NCBI GenBank assembly: GCA_900323505.1
Contig: OOIN01000048.1
Coordinates: 1 to 64,000 of the forward strand
DNA: 64,000 nucleotides
Reading direction: 5' to 3'
DNA from: Ustilago trichophora
Taxonomy: Eukaryota > Basidiomycota > Ustilaginomycetes > Ustilaginales > Ustilaginaceae
Of this stretch, positions 41,580 to 52,849 are shown piece by piece. Positions within the stretch are counted from its first letter, which is position 1. Every line of letters starts with the position of its first letter. A program made the translations under genes and the position numbers. The notes under the pieces are model-generated. The model was not told where the DNA came from. It saw only the letters and a program-made list of their open reading frames with translations, and did no database searches.

Positions 41580-43067
41580 ATGTTCAAGTCCTTCGGAAAG
41601 ATCATGGGCGGCTCCTCCCGTAAGGCCAAGTCAAAGGTACACGATGGTGATGACACTGCAGAGGCTTCCAACGGTTTGTCCGGCTCCGACTCTTCCAACC
41701 TCCTTCGCGCAAAGAGCAAAGACTCGCTCGCCGTGTCCGAGAACGGCGCTGCTAACAATGCCAACAACGCCTCTTCCGCTCCCGCCAAGATCGAAAAGCG
41801 AGGCGGCGTCAGCAGGCATGAATCCCCCTTGCCATCTCCATCACCCTCGGCGCGCAACGTGCTTGAAGCTCAGGATGCCGATAGCGAAGTCGGCAGCCCC
41901 GCAGCCGCCAGATCAGCAGCTTCCGATGTTGCTGCCTCCTTATCCGCCAACGACGCCGCATCACAAAGCACTTCCGCTCCCACAGCTGCCACCATCCTCT
42001 CGAATCCACTTGCACAGGCCGGCTCTGGCTTTCCTGGATCCGTCGGCAAAACCTCTCAAGCTACCGGTGCCGGCGACCAGGTGCGCACCTTTGACATTGA
42101 CGACATGATCTCGCGTCTCTTGGAAGCAGGATACTCGGGCAAGATTCCCAAACCAGCACTCAAAAACGCAGAGATCACCGCCGTCTGCCAAGCCGCACGC
42201 GAGATCTTCCTCTCCCAACCCACACTCATCGAGCTCAGCCCGCCTGTCAAGATCGTCGGTGACACACACGGCCAGTACCACGATCTGCTCAGGCTCTTCG
42301 AGATGTGCGGTTTCCCCCCATCTGCCAACTACCTCTTTTTGGGTGACTATGTCGACCGAGGCAAGCAATCGCTCGAAACCATCCTCCTGCTTCTCTGCTA
42401 CAAGATCAAGTATCCCGAAAACTTTTTCTTGCTCCGTGGTAACCACGAGTGTGCCAATGTCACCCGCGTCTATGGATTCTACGACGAGTGCAAGCGTCGT
42501 GTCAACATCAAGATTTGGAAGACGTTCATCGATGTCTTCAACACACTACCCATCGCTGCTGTCGTAGCTTCCAAGATCTTTTGCGTTCACGGTGGTCTCT
42601 CTCCCTCTCTCTCCAACATGGACGACATTCGTCGCATCGAACGACCCACTGATGTGCCCGACTATGGCCTTCTCAACGATTTGCTCTGGTCCGATCCCTC
42701 AGATACAGCTCTCGACTGGGAAGACAACGAACGCGGTGTATCCTACTGTTTCGGAAAGGCCGTCATCCAGCAATTCTTGGCACAGTACGATTTCGATCTC
42801 ATCTGTCGTGCGCATATGGTGGTAGAAGACGGTTACGAGTTCTGGAACGAACGTACCCTCGTGACCATCTTCAGCGCACCCAACTACTGTGGCGAGTTTG
42901 ACAACTTTGGCGCGGTCATGTCGGTCTCGGAGGATCTGCTATGCGCATTTGAGCTGCTTAAACCACTCGACGGAGCCGCACTGAAAAAGGAAATGGCCAA
43001 AAACAAGAGAAGAAGCTTGTTGCAGCATCAAAGTCCACCTGCTCGCAATACCCAGCAGTCGTACTGA
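41580..43067 (+). CDS. PPZ1: Serine/threonine protein phosphatase, PPZ type
   Basis: A PP1-related phosphatase found in fungi, with roles in cation homeostasis, cell wall integrity and cell cycle; in yeast it is inhibited by Hal3/Vhs3. The 495-residue protein has a Ser/Ala-rich N-terminal extension of about 170 residues and a catalytic domain with all metal and phosphate motifs: [55 protein letters not shown] and [15 protein letters not shown]. Sequence around [20 protein letters not shown] and [14 protein letters not shown] fits PPZ better than PP1. ATG 41580 is the first in frame. A second ATG at 41604 would start Met-Gly-Gly-Ser-Ser-Arg, reminiscent of the myristoylated N-terminus of yeast Ppz1, though Arg at position 6 is unfavourable. 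Confidence 0.9.
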   Translation: MFKSFGKIMGGSSRKAKSKVHDGDDTAEASNGLSGSDSSNLLRAKSKDSLAVSENGAANNANNASSAPAKIEKRGGVSRHESPLPSPSPSARNVLEAQDADSEVGSPAAARSAASDVAASLSANDAASQSTSAPTAATILSNPLAQAGSGFPGSVGKTSQATGAGDQVRTFDIDDMISRLLEAGYSGKIPKPALKNAEITAVCQAAREIFLSQPTLIELSPPVKIVGDTHGQYHDLLRLFEMCGFPPSANYLFLGDYVDRGKQSLETILLLLCYKIKYPENFFLLRGNHECANVTRVYGFYDECKRRVNIKIWKTFIDVFNTLPIAAVVASKIFCVHGGLSPSLSNMDDIRRIERPTDVPDYGLLNDLLWSDPSDTALDWEDNERGVSYCFGKAVIQQFLAQYDFDLICRAHMVVEDGYEFWNERTLVTIFSAPNYCGEFDNFGAVMSVSEDLLCAFELLKPLDGAALKKEMAKNKRRSLLQHQSPPARNTQQSY

Positions 43068-43095
43068 GCATCCTCCCCCACCTTTTAAGAGAAAG

Positions 43096-43130
<35 letters not shown>

Positions 43131-43403
43131 AGACGAACAAGCAAGAGCTCCATGTACCCTTCCAACCATTATTGTCAGTTTCTATACGGACTGCCCTACC
43201 CTCCCTCTACACGCACACGAGATCGTTTGGACCTCTTTAACTTATTCCAACCCATCTATTCCTTTGCACACACACGTACACAACTCTTTTGTTAGTCTCT
43301 GTTGAAACGGTCAACCACTGCCAATTAAAAAAAAAAAAAACCAAGTCGTTTTATCAGACATACGTGCTGAAACATCAAGGTTTGACATTCAAAAGTATCG
43401 CAT
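43068..43403. other. Convergent intergenic region PPZ1 / RIB1 with microsatellites
   Basis: An (AG)15 run at 43099-43128 directly after the PPZ1 stop, CA repeats near 43265-43280 and an A-run at about 43327-43340. No gene. Confidence 0.5.
43099..43128 (+). repeat. (AG)15 microsatellite
   Basis: Perfect AG run in the 3' flank of the phosphatase gene. Confidence 0.85.
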
Positions 43404-45806
43404 CTAAACAACATCCAAACGTTCTCCCTCGTCCTCGGAATTAGGCTGTGAAACAGGTCCATCCTCCACCTCCCTTTCCACTGTTTCATCCTTGCCCACT
43501 TGATCATCAGAAGGAAGTGCAAGCAAATGTCCCATACGTTCCACTTTGGTCCTTAGATACTTTTCCAATTCGGGACCTTTGGTAATACTTGCTCCAATCA
43601 TGGTCGTTCCACTTCTCCTCAACACATGATCAATGTATGAATCACCCGATTCGTCACTCTCCACATCCTCCTCCTCCTCCTCCTCTTCATCCTGTTCTTG
43701 GTCAGAATCCGAATCGGAATCAATGATTCGATCTTGATCGTTCAAAATGTCTTCACCCTGATGTCGAAGTCCTGCAGTGGTAGCGTCGAGATCCGAATCG
43801 GTATCCGTGTTGGCTTGAGAGATGATGCTACTCTCCATTCCACCGAGACTGACTTGACGCAGCAGCGAAGACGCTTTCTTGACACTATGCGACGTACGTA
43901 ATGGCGAGCCGTGTCCAGATGGCTTTGTCGAATCTTTACCCTTCCCGCTCGACCGTCCCTTCTTCCCACCCTTACCACCCTTCCTCCGCTTCAACCGCTT
44001 GCCAAACTTCCAAACCCTAGGAACCATCCCCACCCTCTCCGTCACCCTAACACCTTCAGCCTCCAAAGCCTCCATCTTCTCCGGATTGTTGGTCAGCAAT
44101 CGACACTCGTCAACACCCAGATCTCTCAGAATCGCCGAGGCAATGTCGTACTTTCTTGCATCGGGCAAGTGTCCCAAAAGGATGTTGGCAGAGACGGTAT
44201 CGTGACCCATATCTTGCAAATTGTACGCCATGAGCTTGTCGAGAAGTCCAATGCCTCGTCCCTCTTGACGCAGATAGACGATCACTCCCCGACCGAGCTT
44301 TTGGAGCGGATTGGTCGAGGTGGAAGTGGTCGACTTGGTCGACTTGGTATCGTATGCTTCCGAGATGAGTCGAATGGCTTCGTCGAGTTGTTCTCCGCAA
44401 TCGCAGCGTTGACTGCCAATGGTTTCGCCGGTAAAGCACTCCGAATGGATACGGACGAGGGGAGCTAGCGAATCTTGACCGTCGGGTTTAGCGTGCTGGT
44501 GAGCGTGCGAGTGGCGGGGTAGAGGCTTGGATGCAACCTGGAAGCTAGGCCCCAGCCTACCCACATAGGCACCACGCACGATGCGCTCCATATCCGTCTC
44601 TTCGGGTCCCCACACTTCGTCCAGTGTCTTGCTGCGCAACGAGAGCTGCTGGTAGGCTTCGTCGTTCTCCTTAGCCGGTCGGCCATCGGGACCCATCTGC
44701 GTGCTACCCTCATCGTTCTGGTAAGGGTCGATGACGAGGGCGAGGTGCTCCTTTGCATCGTGGTTGTTCTTGTACAGATGACAAAAGATCTCACCGTGCG
44801 GGGTGGGTACTCGGGTACGGGCATAGCAACGAACACGAACGGGTGGAGGACGGACGATGGACGAGATGCTAGGTTTGCCGAGGGGGGTGCTGACCTGTGC
44901 TGGCATTGGAGCCAGAGTCTCGGCTGAAGGGGTGAGGACGGTGGGAGTGGAAGCAACGGCAGCGACGGCAGCTTTACGCTCGTCGAGAGCTTGTGCGATC
45001 TTGGTAGCGGGCGCCGAGGGAGGAACGAGGACGGTTTGGCCTGCCTGGTTGCCCGGTTGGTTGAGCAGTTGCGGCTGTGCAGGTTCGTCGCTGGCCCGGA
45101 CACCGACGGCTTGGGCGACAGCTTGGGACTTGGCGGCATCCTGTGCGGTTGTGGTTTTGGCTTGGACACGCTGCTGCTCGAGCTCTTTCTGTTTTTGCAA
45201 ACGGACGCTGCGAGGGGCCTGTCTGCTGGCGTAGAAGGCACGCTCCTCATCGGTGACCTCGGGGACGGGTTCGATCTTGACCGAGGACGACGAGGCGGTC
45301 TTGTTGGGCGTGGGTTCTTCAAAGTCGTCAAAGTCGCAATTGGCGTACGAGCCACTGGCTGCCGAGGGTCTCCTGGAACGGGGTTGCGAGGGTCGAGAAG
45401 AAGCAACAGAAGAGGTTGAAGCAGCAGCAGCAGCAGCACTAGCAGCGGCAGCGACAGCAGCAGCGGCCTTGCGTTGACTGGCGGGCATCTGCTGAGACTT
45501 TGTAGTGTGTGCATGGCTTCCAAACGAGTGGTGGAAATGGTGGCGAGTGACGTGAGGACCCGAGCTGAGACTGGCAGCCAAGACCATGGGGTCGATGGGT
45601 GGTCTACGAAGAGCGTTGAGCGTTGACAATGGTCTAGCCTTGGTAGCAGATGAGGAGCCATAGTTGGGTTGATGCGGGAAAGAGGAAGGCATCGAGGTGA
45701 GGGTGTCGAGGAGCTCGAGGTCACCCTGAGAGACGGAGGTGTGGGAGTTTGCGGACTGCATCATGTCTGCACGAAAAGGGTGTGTGGGTGTGGCAACGGC
45801 GTGCAT
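43404..45806 (-). CDS. RIB1: GTP cyclohydrolase II (riboflavin biosynthesis) with long extensions
   Basis: Opens GTP to the pyrimidine that starts riboflavin synthesis, with loss of formate and pyrophosphate. The 800-residue product is over twice the length of yeast Rib1. The N-terminal 330 residues are Ala/Ser/Gln-rich and disordered. The catalytic domain spans about residues 340-600: [17 protein letters not shown], the zinc site in [20 protein letters not shown] (three Cys), a Ser/Thr-rich loop insertion, then [20 protein letters not shown] with the catalytic Arg, and [18 protein letters not shown] Lys-rich stretch and a long acidic Glu/Asp run follow. A conserved-looking tail ends the protein ([20 protein letters not shown], then [18 protein letters not shown]). 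The ATG is at 45804-45806. Divergent from SRP1 over 1.6 kb. Confidence 0.9.
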   Translation of the reverse strand: MHAVATPTHPFRADMMQSANSHTSVSQGDLELLDTLTSMPSSFPHQPNYGSSSATKARPLSTLNALRRPPIDPMVLAASLSSGPHVTRHHFHHSFGSHAHTTKSQQMPASQRKAAAAVAAAASAAAAAASTSSVASSRPSQPRSRRPSAASGSYANCDFDDFEEPTPNKTASSSSVKIEPVPEVTDEERAFYASRQAPRSVRLQKQKELEQQRVQAKTTTAQDAAKSQAVAQAVGVRASDEPAQPQLLNQPGNQAGQTVLVPPSAPATKIAQALDERKAAVAAVASTPTVLTPSAETLAPMPAQVSTPLGKPSISSIVRPPPVRVRCYARTRVPTPHGEIFCHLYKNNHDAKEHLALVIDPYQNDEGSTQMGPDGRPAKENDEAYQQLSLRSKTLDEVWGPEETDMERIVRGAYVGRLGPSFQVASKPLPRHSHAHQHAKPDGQDSLAPLVRIHSECFTGETIGSQRCDCGEQLDEAIRLISEAYDTKSTKSTTSTSTNPLQKLGRGVIVYLRQEGRGIGLLDKLMAYNLQDMGHDTVSANILLGHLPDARKYDIASAILRDLGVDECRLLTNNPEKMEALEAEGVRVTERVGMVPRVWKFGKRLKRRKGGKGGKKGRSSGKGKDSTKPSGHGSPLRTSHSVKKASSLLRQVSLGGMESSIISQANTDTDSDLDATTAGLRHQGEDILNDQDRIIDSDSDSDQEQDEEEEEEEDVESDESGDSYIDHVLRRSGTTMIGASITKGPELEKYLRTKVERMGHLLALPSDDQVGKDETVEREVEDGPVSQPNSEDEGERLDVV

Positions 45807-46120
45807 GCCTCGTGAGACGTCGTTGGCGGTGTTGACGATGCGATCGAGGCTTTGGTGACCACGATTCCAGGTGTGATGGAGGGACAGAAAAAGGAAGAGT
45901 TAAGAAAGAGGGAGAGGGGAGATTGGAAAAAGGCCGAGGAATCGGATATAGGGCGAGTCTAAGTACCGGGCAGAGGAAGACGCTGGAATCATCTCTTTGG
46001 CTCAAGCTGTGGAGACGCAGCCAAAGGGTATCTACTGTATCACACGAGGTGTCGAGCCGGAGGCGGGGACGAGCAGACAGGCGTGAATTCCGAGTGTGTG
46101 ATTCGCTCTCGTTTCTCGTA

Positions 46121-46168
46121 CTGACTGACTGATTGACTGACTGATTAATTGACTGACTGACTGACTCA
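46121..46168 (+). repeat. Imperfect TGAC tandem repeat, about 350 bp upstream of RIB1
   Basis: Blocks of CTGACTGACTGATTGACTGA type, interrupted by a TTAATT spacer. Confidence 0.8.
46162..46168. promoter_or_regulatory. TGACTCA, Gcn4/AP-1-type bZIP site
   Basis: An exact palindromic AP-1/Gcn4 consensus 356 bases upstream of the RIB1 ATG, at the end of the TGAC-repeat block. It could arise by chance from the repeat. Confidence 0.35.
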
Positions 46169-46935
46169 GAGAGAAATGCGCACACTGTTTAGGCACGCGC
46201 TCTAATTTCGCAATCCATCATCTCTTCTCTGGTCTGACACAACAGCAACATGGTCATGATCAATTCAGCAACTCTAGAGTAGCACGATGACGGTATCCAT
46301 CGAAACATGGTGAACGGGCATGTAGATGGGACCTGCATCCTTACGTTATGATAAGATAGCACTGAATGTGGGGAGGTGCGAGTATGAGGACCGCGGCCAT
46401 CTCCCGTTTTCAAGGCAAAGAGAGAGAGACAGACCCTTGTGTTCTGACTGACTGCTTAAGCCCGCGAGCCTCGGATTCATGTCCGGACTTGGGCCATTTG
46501 GTTGTTTTTCAGTGGAGTGTGAGACCACTAATATCCTCACAACGATAGCTTTGGAGAATATTTGCCTGTCATGGAAAGATCTGATCGAGATCTACGAGGT
46601 GCAGCAACCAGCATCTGCACAGCGCACAGGTGACACTAGAAAGAATCCTCTTTTCCCTGCAACCACCTTGCTACACGCTTCTCATAGCTTCTCCTCACCA
46701 AAGACTGGTAAGGTCAACATCTGCTATATAAGACATGTCTGGCCATGAGGATGAAGCTTCGGGGCTTGGGAAATATCGCACGAGAATGATCACATCAATT
46801 AGCCGACAGAGCCTTGTGACGCGCTCTTGTGTGAAGAATACAAATTGCCCAATATTTGGGTTTTGTAGTGTGATGAATTTCAGTGCAAGGCGGCGCGCTC
46901 TGTGAAATGGACAAGACCACAAAAAAAAAGAAAGG

Positions 46936-46965
<30 letters not shown>
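46936..46965 (+). repeat. Poly-A tract (30 nt) followed by GAAA repeats
   Basis: Uninterrupted A30, then several GAAA units to about 46982. Likely nucleosome-excluding in the RIB1/SRP1 intergenic region. Length may be affected by sequencing error. Confidence 0.8.
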
Positions 46966-46967
<2 letters not shown>

Positions 46968-47430
46968 AAGAAAGAAAGAAAAAACAGCAGCACAAAAGGC
47001 AAGGAGGTCAAGCAAGGGCCAAGAAAGCCGTGTGGAAGCGCCTTTTCTGTAAAATTTCAAGGCTCAGCTCTGTGTTGCGTGTGTGTAGAATAGAGTAGCT
47101 AGGTGTTGGTCTCCGTTTTTTTCGCATTTGACACACACCACCTCGCAGCAAATCCAGCAAATCCAGCAAAACCAGTTGAATCTCAAAAGAGTCTTCGTTC
47201 GTGTTCGTGCGCCTAACAACATCACTTGGCTCATCGCACTCCACACACACACACACACATCTCCTCCTCCCACCATCCTATCACCAACCCATCCACCTCT
47301 CGATTCCATTCATTGATCCCTGTTTTTGGTTCACAGTCAAACCACTCTAACAGCGCACGCATATCCTCCCTACCGCCATTCTCGTAAATTCTTCATAGGC
47401 TCTGCAACATACCGCCCCATCTAACTCACA

Positions 47431-49071
47431 ATGTCCGGCCTTCGTGACATGTCCCGTCGTCAAGACAACTACAAGGCCAAGGGTGTCTTCAAGCAGGATG
47501 AGCTCCGTCGAAGGCGTGAAGAGGCTCAGGTCGAGATTCGTCGTCAGAAGCGTGAAGAGTCCATGGCAAAGCGTAGAAACCTCAACATTGGCGACGACAC
47601 CGACGATGCCGACTCGGACGATGACGACACCCACTCCGCTGCTATCGAAGCACAACTCGCTGACGAGCTCCCCAAGATGATCGACGATGCCATGAGCGAT
47701 GACCTCGACCGCCAGCTCGATGCCACCACCAAGTTCCGCAAGCTCCTCTCCAAGGAGAAGAACCCTCCCATCGAGCGCGTCATTGCTGCCGGCGTCGTCC
47801 CCCGCTTCGTCGAGTTCCTCAGGAGCCCTCACAGCATGATCCAGTTCGAGGCCGCTTGGGCACTCACCAACATTGCTTCCGGTACTTCCGATCACACTCA
47901 GGTCGTTATCAACGAGGGTGCGGTTCCCGTCTTCATCGAGCTCCTCTCTTCGCCCGTCCTTGATGTCCGCGAGCAGGCCGTCTGGGCTCTCGGTAACATT
48001 GCCGGTGACAGCCCCAAATGCCGTGACTTTGTCCTCCAGGCCGGTGCCATGCGTCCTTTGATCGCCCTCCTCAGCGAGAACCACAAGCAGAGCATGCTCC
48101 GCAACGCAACATGGACCCTCAGCAACTTCTGCCGTGGCAAAAACCCTCAGCCTGACTGGGCCATGGTCTCTCCCGCTCTCAGCGTCCTCACCAAGCTCAT
48201 CTACTCGATGGATGACGAGGTCCTCATCGACGCCTGCTGGGCCATCTCCTACCTCTCGGATGGTGCCAACGAAAAGATCCAGGGTGTCATCGAGTCGGGT
48301 GTCTGCCGCCGTCTCGTAGACCTCCTCACCCACCCTTCCACCGCTGTTCAGACCCCAGCTCTTCGTTCCGTCGGCAACATTGTCACCGGTGACGACTACC
48401 AGACCCAGGTCGTCATCTCGTCCGGTTCTCTCCCACCTCTGCTCTCGCTCCTCTCCTCGCCCAAGGAGGGCATCCGCAAGGAGGCCTGCTGGACCATCTC
48501 CAACATCACCGCCGGCTCTTCGCAGCAGATTCAGGCTGTCATTGACGCCAACATCATCCCTCCCCTTATCGACATCCTTCAGCACGCTGATTTCAAGACC
48601 AAGAAGGAGGCCTGCTGGGCCATCAGCAACGCTACCAGCGGTGGTCTCTCGGAGCCTCAGCAAATCCGCTACCTCGTCTCCCAAGGCTGCATCAAGCCTC
48701 TCTGCGATCTTCTCCGCAGCATGGACAACAAGATCATCCAGGTCGCGCTCGACGGCTTGGAGAACATCCTCAAGGTCGGCGAAATGGACCGCGAGGCTGC
48801 CGGTGGAGACGCTCCCAACGCATACGCACTCCACATCGAAGAGTGCGGTGGTATGGTTTCGATCCACAACCTCCAGCACCACGAGAACCTCGACATCTAC
48901 AAAAAGTGCTTCTACATTATGGACAAGTACTTCCCCGATGACGAGGCGCAGGACACTGGTCTTGGCGCTCCTCAGGTCGACGAGTCTGGTGCTTTCGCCT
49001 TCCAGTCTGACCTCAACGCTCCTCAGGGTGGATTCAACTTTGCTCCCGCCCAGAACGGTATGCAGCAGTAA
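47431..49071 (+). CDS. SRP1: Importin subunit alpha (karyopherin alpha)
   Basis: Adaptor that binds classical nuclear localisation signals and importin beta for nuclear import. The 546-residue single-exon protein begins with an importin-beta-binding domain ([20 protein letters not shown], then [11 protein letters not shown]), an acidic linker ([12 protein letters not shown]), and about ten armadillo repeats. The Trp/Asn ladder that contacts the signal is intact: [86 protein letters not shown]. The C-terminus carries the Cse1-binding region ([20 protein letters not shown]) and an acidic Gln/Gly tail. Codons are highly biased to C-ending. The 511-codon antisense frame is a shadow of that bias. 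Confidence 0.97.
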   Translation: MSGLRDMSRRQDNYKAKGVFKQDELRRRREEAQVEIRRQKREESMAKRRNLNIGDDTDDADSDDDDTHSAAIEAQLADELPKMIDDAMSDDLDRQLDATTKFRKLLSKEKNPPIERVIAAGVVPRFVEFLRSPHSMIQFEAAWALTNIASGTSDHTQVVINEGAVPVFIELLSSPVLDVREQAVWALGNIAGDSPKCRDFVLQAGAMRPLIALLSENHKQSMLRNATWTLSNFCRGKNPQPDWAMVSPALSVLTKLIYSMDDEVLIDACWAISYLSDGANEKIQGVIESGVCRRLVDLLTHPSTAVQTPALRSVGNIVTGDDYQTQVVISSGSLPPLLSLLSSPKEGIRKEACWTISNITAGSSQQIQAVIDANIIPPLIDILQHADFKTKKEACWAISNATSGGLSEPQQIRYLVSQGCIKPLCDLLRSMDNKIIQVALDGLENILKVGEMDREAAGGDAPNAYALHIEECGGMVSIHNLQHHENLDIYKKCFYIMDKYFPDDEAQDTGLGAPQVDESGAFAFQSDLNAPQGGFNFAPAQNGMQQ

Positions 49072-50002
49072 ACGTAATCACTGCGTCAATCACTGATCTC
49101 CAGTCTTTCGCCGTTGCTTTTAAATGCATCGGTCAAGTCCCTCCAGCATCGGCCACTGAAGCCGCACATCTTTCAAGATGATATACCACACCCGCTCTCC
49201 CGCAACTGGTCCTCTTGTACCGTTGCAGCATCACAGAGCGCGGTCACACAACCCAAAAAGGTAAGTTTGCAGGCGCAACCCTCTCAACCTGTCAGCACGG
49301 GCTAGAGTCGTCCGCGACCAAGTGCACAACGTATGTTTCCATCCAGAATCAAGCCCGATCTCCAAACACACACACTCCCCATACACAATCCAATGTACAC
49401 CCTAATAGATCGATTGTGCTGGTGCGTACGCGCACGCCGTCGATCTGTCACTCCTCAATCCAAATCCATGCATGTCATTTGTCCTATATCTCTCTCTTCA
49501 TATCCATTGCAATCTGTTGTTTCTGTCACGTCTCTTCTTGATGCTTTTGCGATGGGTGTGATTTGTGGCGAAAGCGTGTGAGAGGGGAGCATGGGATGAT
49601 AAGTAGTGGTGCGGGAGGGAAGCTGGGAGATGGAAGAGGTGGTGGGTGCGGGAGTCGGAAGTAGAAGCCTCCACACTGGAAGAGGTGAACTTTTGGAGCT
49701 TGTTTAAAGGGGTCCTTTCTTGGCACCTACCACCATCCTAACACAGTAGCGCACCACTCACATACACATACGCACAGACGAACAACTGTGCATCGACTGC
49801 TCTTTCCGTCTATTACCTATCTGATCCATCTTGGGCTTATATTCCAGTGGAAGGTTGTCTCGTTGCCAGGGAGCGCCTTTTTTTGGACCTGCGTGACATT
49901 TTCCACGTTCGCATCTGGGAACAAACGGACGATCCTACCTTATCATCCTTTGCACTTCAAGACACAACTGCTGGTGCGACTTTTACGCCTGATTCCAGGA
50001 GA
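49072..50002. other. Intergenic region SRP1 to FAM192A-like gene
   Basis: 931 bases of 3' flank and promoter. The frame of the next gene stays open upstream to GTG 49847, but no ATG precedes 50003 there. No gene seen. Confidence 0.35.
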
Positions 50003-50653
50003 ATGACGAGCAAATCGAGCAGCGTAAGCTCGCGCTTTGTATCGCAGTCCGATCTCGAAGCGGCCCGATCCAACTCAAACACCACTTCTGCAGAAGAATA
50101 CGATCCACGCAGTCTCTTTGAAAAGCTTCAGGCCAACAAACAGGAAAAGGACGCCAAATACGACGAGCTCTACAAGCTCTCGAACCAGTTCAGAGGCATC
50201 GATGAAGGGGAGAGCGAATTCCTAGCGCAGGTGAAGGCGGAAAAGATGCGAGAAGAGTTGGAAAAAGCGAGGAGGGAGAAGGAGGAGTTGGAGCTGTTTC
50301 GAGCTGCAAAAGCTGGTAAAGTTGAAGGTACAGAGTCTGTTAGTCATTCGAATGGAGGGGTTAAAAGGAAGGACGAGATCAAGGCAGATGATCATGGTTC
50401 AACAAAGGATAAGATGGTAGGTGGAGGCAAGGCTTCGAGTAAGAAGAGAAAGGGTAATTCTTCAACGCTGTTAGGAGTGGTTAAGAAGAAGAAATCGGCA
50501 TCAGGTCCAACTGCGGTGGAGGAAAACATGGTCAAATCAACCTCTTCTACTACTCATCCGTCAACATCTCCATCCAACGCGTCCAAAAGCGCCTCTTCAA
50601 GCTCTACAGCAACGCAACAAACGAATGAAGACGCAAAAGCAAACAAGTCATGA
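50003..50653 (+). CDS. FAM192A/PSME3IP1 (NIP30) N-terminal domain protein
   Basis: The N-terminal 90 residues carry the NIP30 domain: SSRFVSQSDLEAARS, then EYDPRSLFEKLQANKQEKDA and LSNQFRGIDEGESEFLAQVK, with the KxNQFRxLDEDExEFL-like core typical of the family. Human FAM192A (PSME3IP1) is nuclear and binds the proteasome activator PA28-gamma; the fungal role is not known. The remaining half is Lys/Ser-rich with several basic patches (KKRKGN, VKKKKSAS) that look like nuclear localisation signals, and a Ser/Thr tail. I chose ATG 50003 (216 residues) because the upstream open frame begins with GTG only. Convergent with the bZIP gene. Confidence 0.8.
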   Translation: MTSKSSSVSSRFVSQSDLEAARSNSNTTSAEEYDPRSLFEKLQANKQEKDAKYDELYKLSNQFRGIDEGESEFLAQVKAEKMREELEKARREKEELELFRAAKAGKVEGTESVSHSNGGVKRKDEIKADDHGSTKDKMVGGGKASSKKRKGNSSTLLGVVKKKKSASGPTAVEENMVKSTSSTTHPSTSPSNASKSASSSSTATQQTNEDAKANKS

Positions 50654-50902
50654 CACACATTCAACAAAACTATAGCATCTCTGTTACCAACGATACCCAC
50701 CAAGCGTTGCGCCGCACGCGCAACAGATAACTACTGCAATACCAAAACGAGATGCAACAATTTCTGGTTTTGAGGCTAGAAATACATGTGTGTCGAACTA
50801 CGATTCGAGGTCTGGAGATGCGCCTCTGGAAGGCTTCGCGTATGGTCAAGGAATATGTTATGTGGTCTGAGGCGCATTGGACGCTGCTTGAGGGATACGG
50901 AG

Positions 50903-52849
50903 TCAGAAGCTGCTAGGTTTGGGAAGCTCTGGACGCCTCGGTTTGGTTGTGGTGCGTCTGGATCGTTCGAGCGATTGAGTCGCTGCCTTGCCCTCTTCCG
51001 TCAGATGGTCGGATTCGTACAGTAGAGGCGAAGATGGGTTCTCTGTCTCGGAAGCTTGGGTTTGCTCGTCGTCTTTCCCTTCCGCTTCTCCTTCGCCCTC
51101 CTCGAGTACGCAGTTGACGGTGAAGGTGCGAGTAGGGTCGTCCGATTGAGTCTGATTCTGGGAGCTGACACTCGATCGGCTTTGGGCTGCTAGGGTGGAA
51201 GCATAGGGGAATGCGGGGGGCATCTGGCTTCGATCGGGATGCGGGAAGGTGCGGGTCGTGGGTGAGGCCCATTGAGGTTCACTTTGCGCAGCAGGATGTG
51301 GCCAATCTGTGGCGGAGATGGTGGGTGGCAACAGCGGATATGGACCTCCTCTGCCAGCGGTGGTACGACGGACAAAGTCGGAAGCGACCGAACCCAGGTG
51401 ACGCGGCCGTTCCGATGCTGCCGTTTGACCTCTGGACGGTGAAGCAGCCTCAATCGTCGGCACCCCTGACATGGCTGCATTCGGTGCGAACAGTCGCATA
51501 TCTCGATGATCGGGATCTGCACTAGGGTGAGGAATCCACGTCTGAGGTGCGCCGTGCTGCTCTTGAAGCCGTTGAGACTGCTGCTGATAGGTGTTTGAGC
51601 CCGTCGGTACGCCCTCCGGCAACATAGCCATGGGCAGGACGTGGTCAGGAAGATGTCCGCCTCGCGCCGCAATGATTCGGTGTTCGGCTGGTGTCAGGGC
51701 TGGCAACTTGGCAAGCAGTGCAGAGTCGGATGGCGCTCGAGTATGCGTAAACACTGCATCGGATGGTCCAGGTTTCGATGATCCGTACAAATCTTGCTGA
51801 GCTGGCAGTGGGGCTGTGGCCAAATGTGACGTGGTGCGGTTGGCCATGGCAATTGGCTCTGATTGATGAGGCAACTGACTTGCGATCGGATAGGAAGGAT
51901 TGATGGAACCAGTAGGCATCGCCTCTCGAGAAGATTGAGCCTGTTCACCATTCAATTGCCCAGGAATAAGTGCTGATGAGCGTCAATTCGCTCGTTCTCC
52001 CATCCATCAAGTCTTTGAACATGTACTCACCAAATTACGCACGGCTGGAAGGTTGTCTAAGACGGTAGGAGGCATCCCCAAACGTCCGATGCCGTGCTGT
52101 TCTTCGAGACTAGATGATCTCCCTGCTCCCAGCAGCGTGCTTGAAGGCTGGGAAGGAGCAAAAGAGGGATCACCAAAAGGCTGAGGTCCGCAGGATGCAG
52201 GTTGACTACGAAGATTGCTTGGCTCCGACAAGGAAGGGATCATGGACGGTCTCATCACCGTCACTCCAGGAATGTGAATGGGAGGGCCTCCGAGTCTTTG
52301 CGACCTATGGAGGCTGAGGTCGTGTCGCAAAGTCGCTACAGGTGGTGGAACGATTCCATGACGAAGTAGCAAAGCTTCAAGGGCGGCGTTGCGTTCAGCA
52401 AGCTCGGCGATCGTCTCTCTTAGAATCCTTTCTCGCTCCTTTCGCCTTTCCCGAAATAGTCGGCTGGCTCGTGCGTTGGGTGTTGACGACGATGGTTCAT
52501 GGGCTGGCGACGATGCTGCCTCGCCCGAGGTTGGAGGAAGCTCTGAAACATGGGTCTGGTCACGTTCTCCACCTTCCGTGTCACTTTGGCTCGTGTCTTG
52601 ACCCTGGCTTCCACTCGTGTTGCCGCTTTGGCTGTGGGATGGATCCGTCGACTCAGGCCCCATTGCATCCGTATGCCAGGAGGACAGATCGATGCCATCG
52701 AGCTGGAAGGGAACGTCACTCGGCCACGTATAGGCGTGATGAGGATGCCTTTCGTAGGAACCGGGATTGGTCATGTTTGGAAATGAGGCGCTCGATAAGT
52801 TGCGAAGAGCAGACAAGATGGGCGAGCTGGTGGGAAGTGGTTGGCTCAT
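50903..52849 (-). CDS. bZIP transcription factor
   Basis: Two exons, 52031-52849 and 50903-51940 (intron 51941-52030, GTGAGT to GAACAG, phase 0), give 618 residues. The bZIP lies near residues 125-165: NARASRLFRERRKERERILR contains the basic signature N-x7-R, and after the expected nine residues a zipper with Leu at three heptads, Asn at a central a position, and Ile/Leu at the others (ETIAELAERNAALEALLLRH). The zipper is short. The rest is disordered, rich in Ser, Pro and Gln, with acidic patches near the C-terminus (EEGEGEAEGKDDEQTQASE) that might activate transcription. The start is ATG 52849; an in-frame GTG precedes it. Target genes cannot be read from sequence. The 3.1-kb gap upstream could hold a long leader with regulatory frames. 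Confidence 0.8.

Larger units (their letters stand above)
45807..47430. promoter_or_regulatory. Divergent intergenic region RIB1 / SRP1
   Basis: 1.6 kb with both promoters. It holds a TGAC-repeat block at 46121-46168 ending in a perfect TGACTCA, an A30 run at 46936-46965 followed by GAAA repeats, and a CA run near 47240-47260. The rest shows no coding signal. Confidence 0.45.

Noticed and set aside
46936..46982. Poly-A plus GAAA run as the tail of a retroelement
   Set aside because: No reverse-transcriptase remnant, target-site duplication or element body flanks it; a simple repeat explains it.
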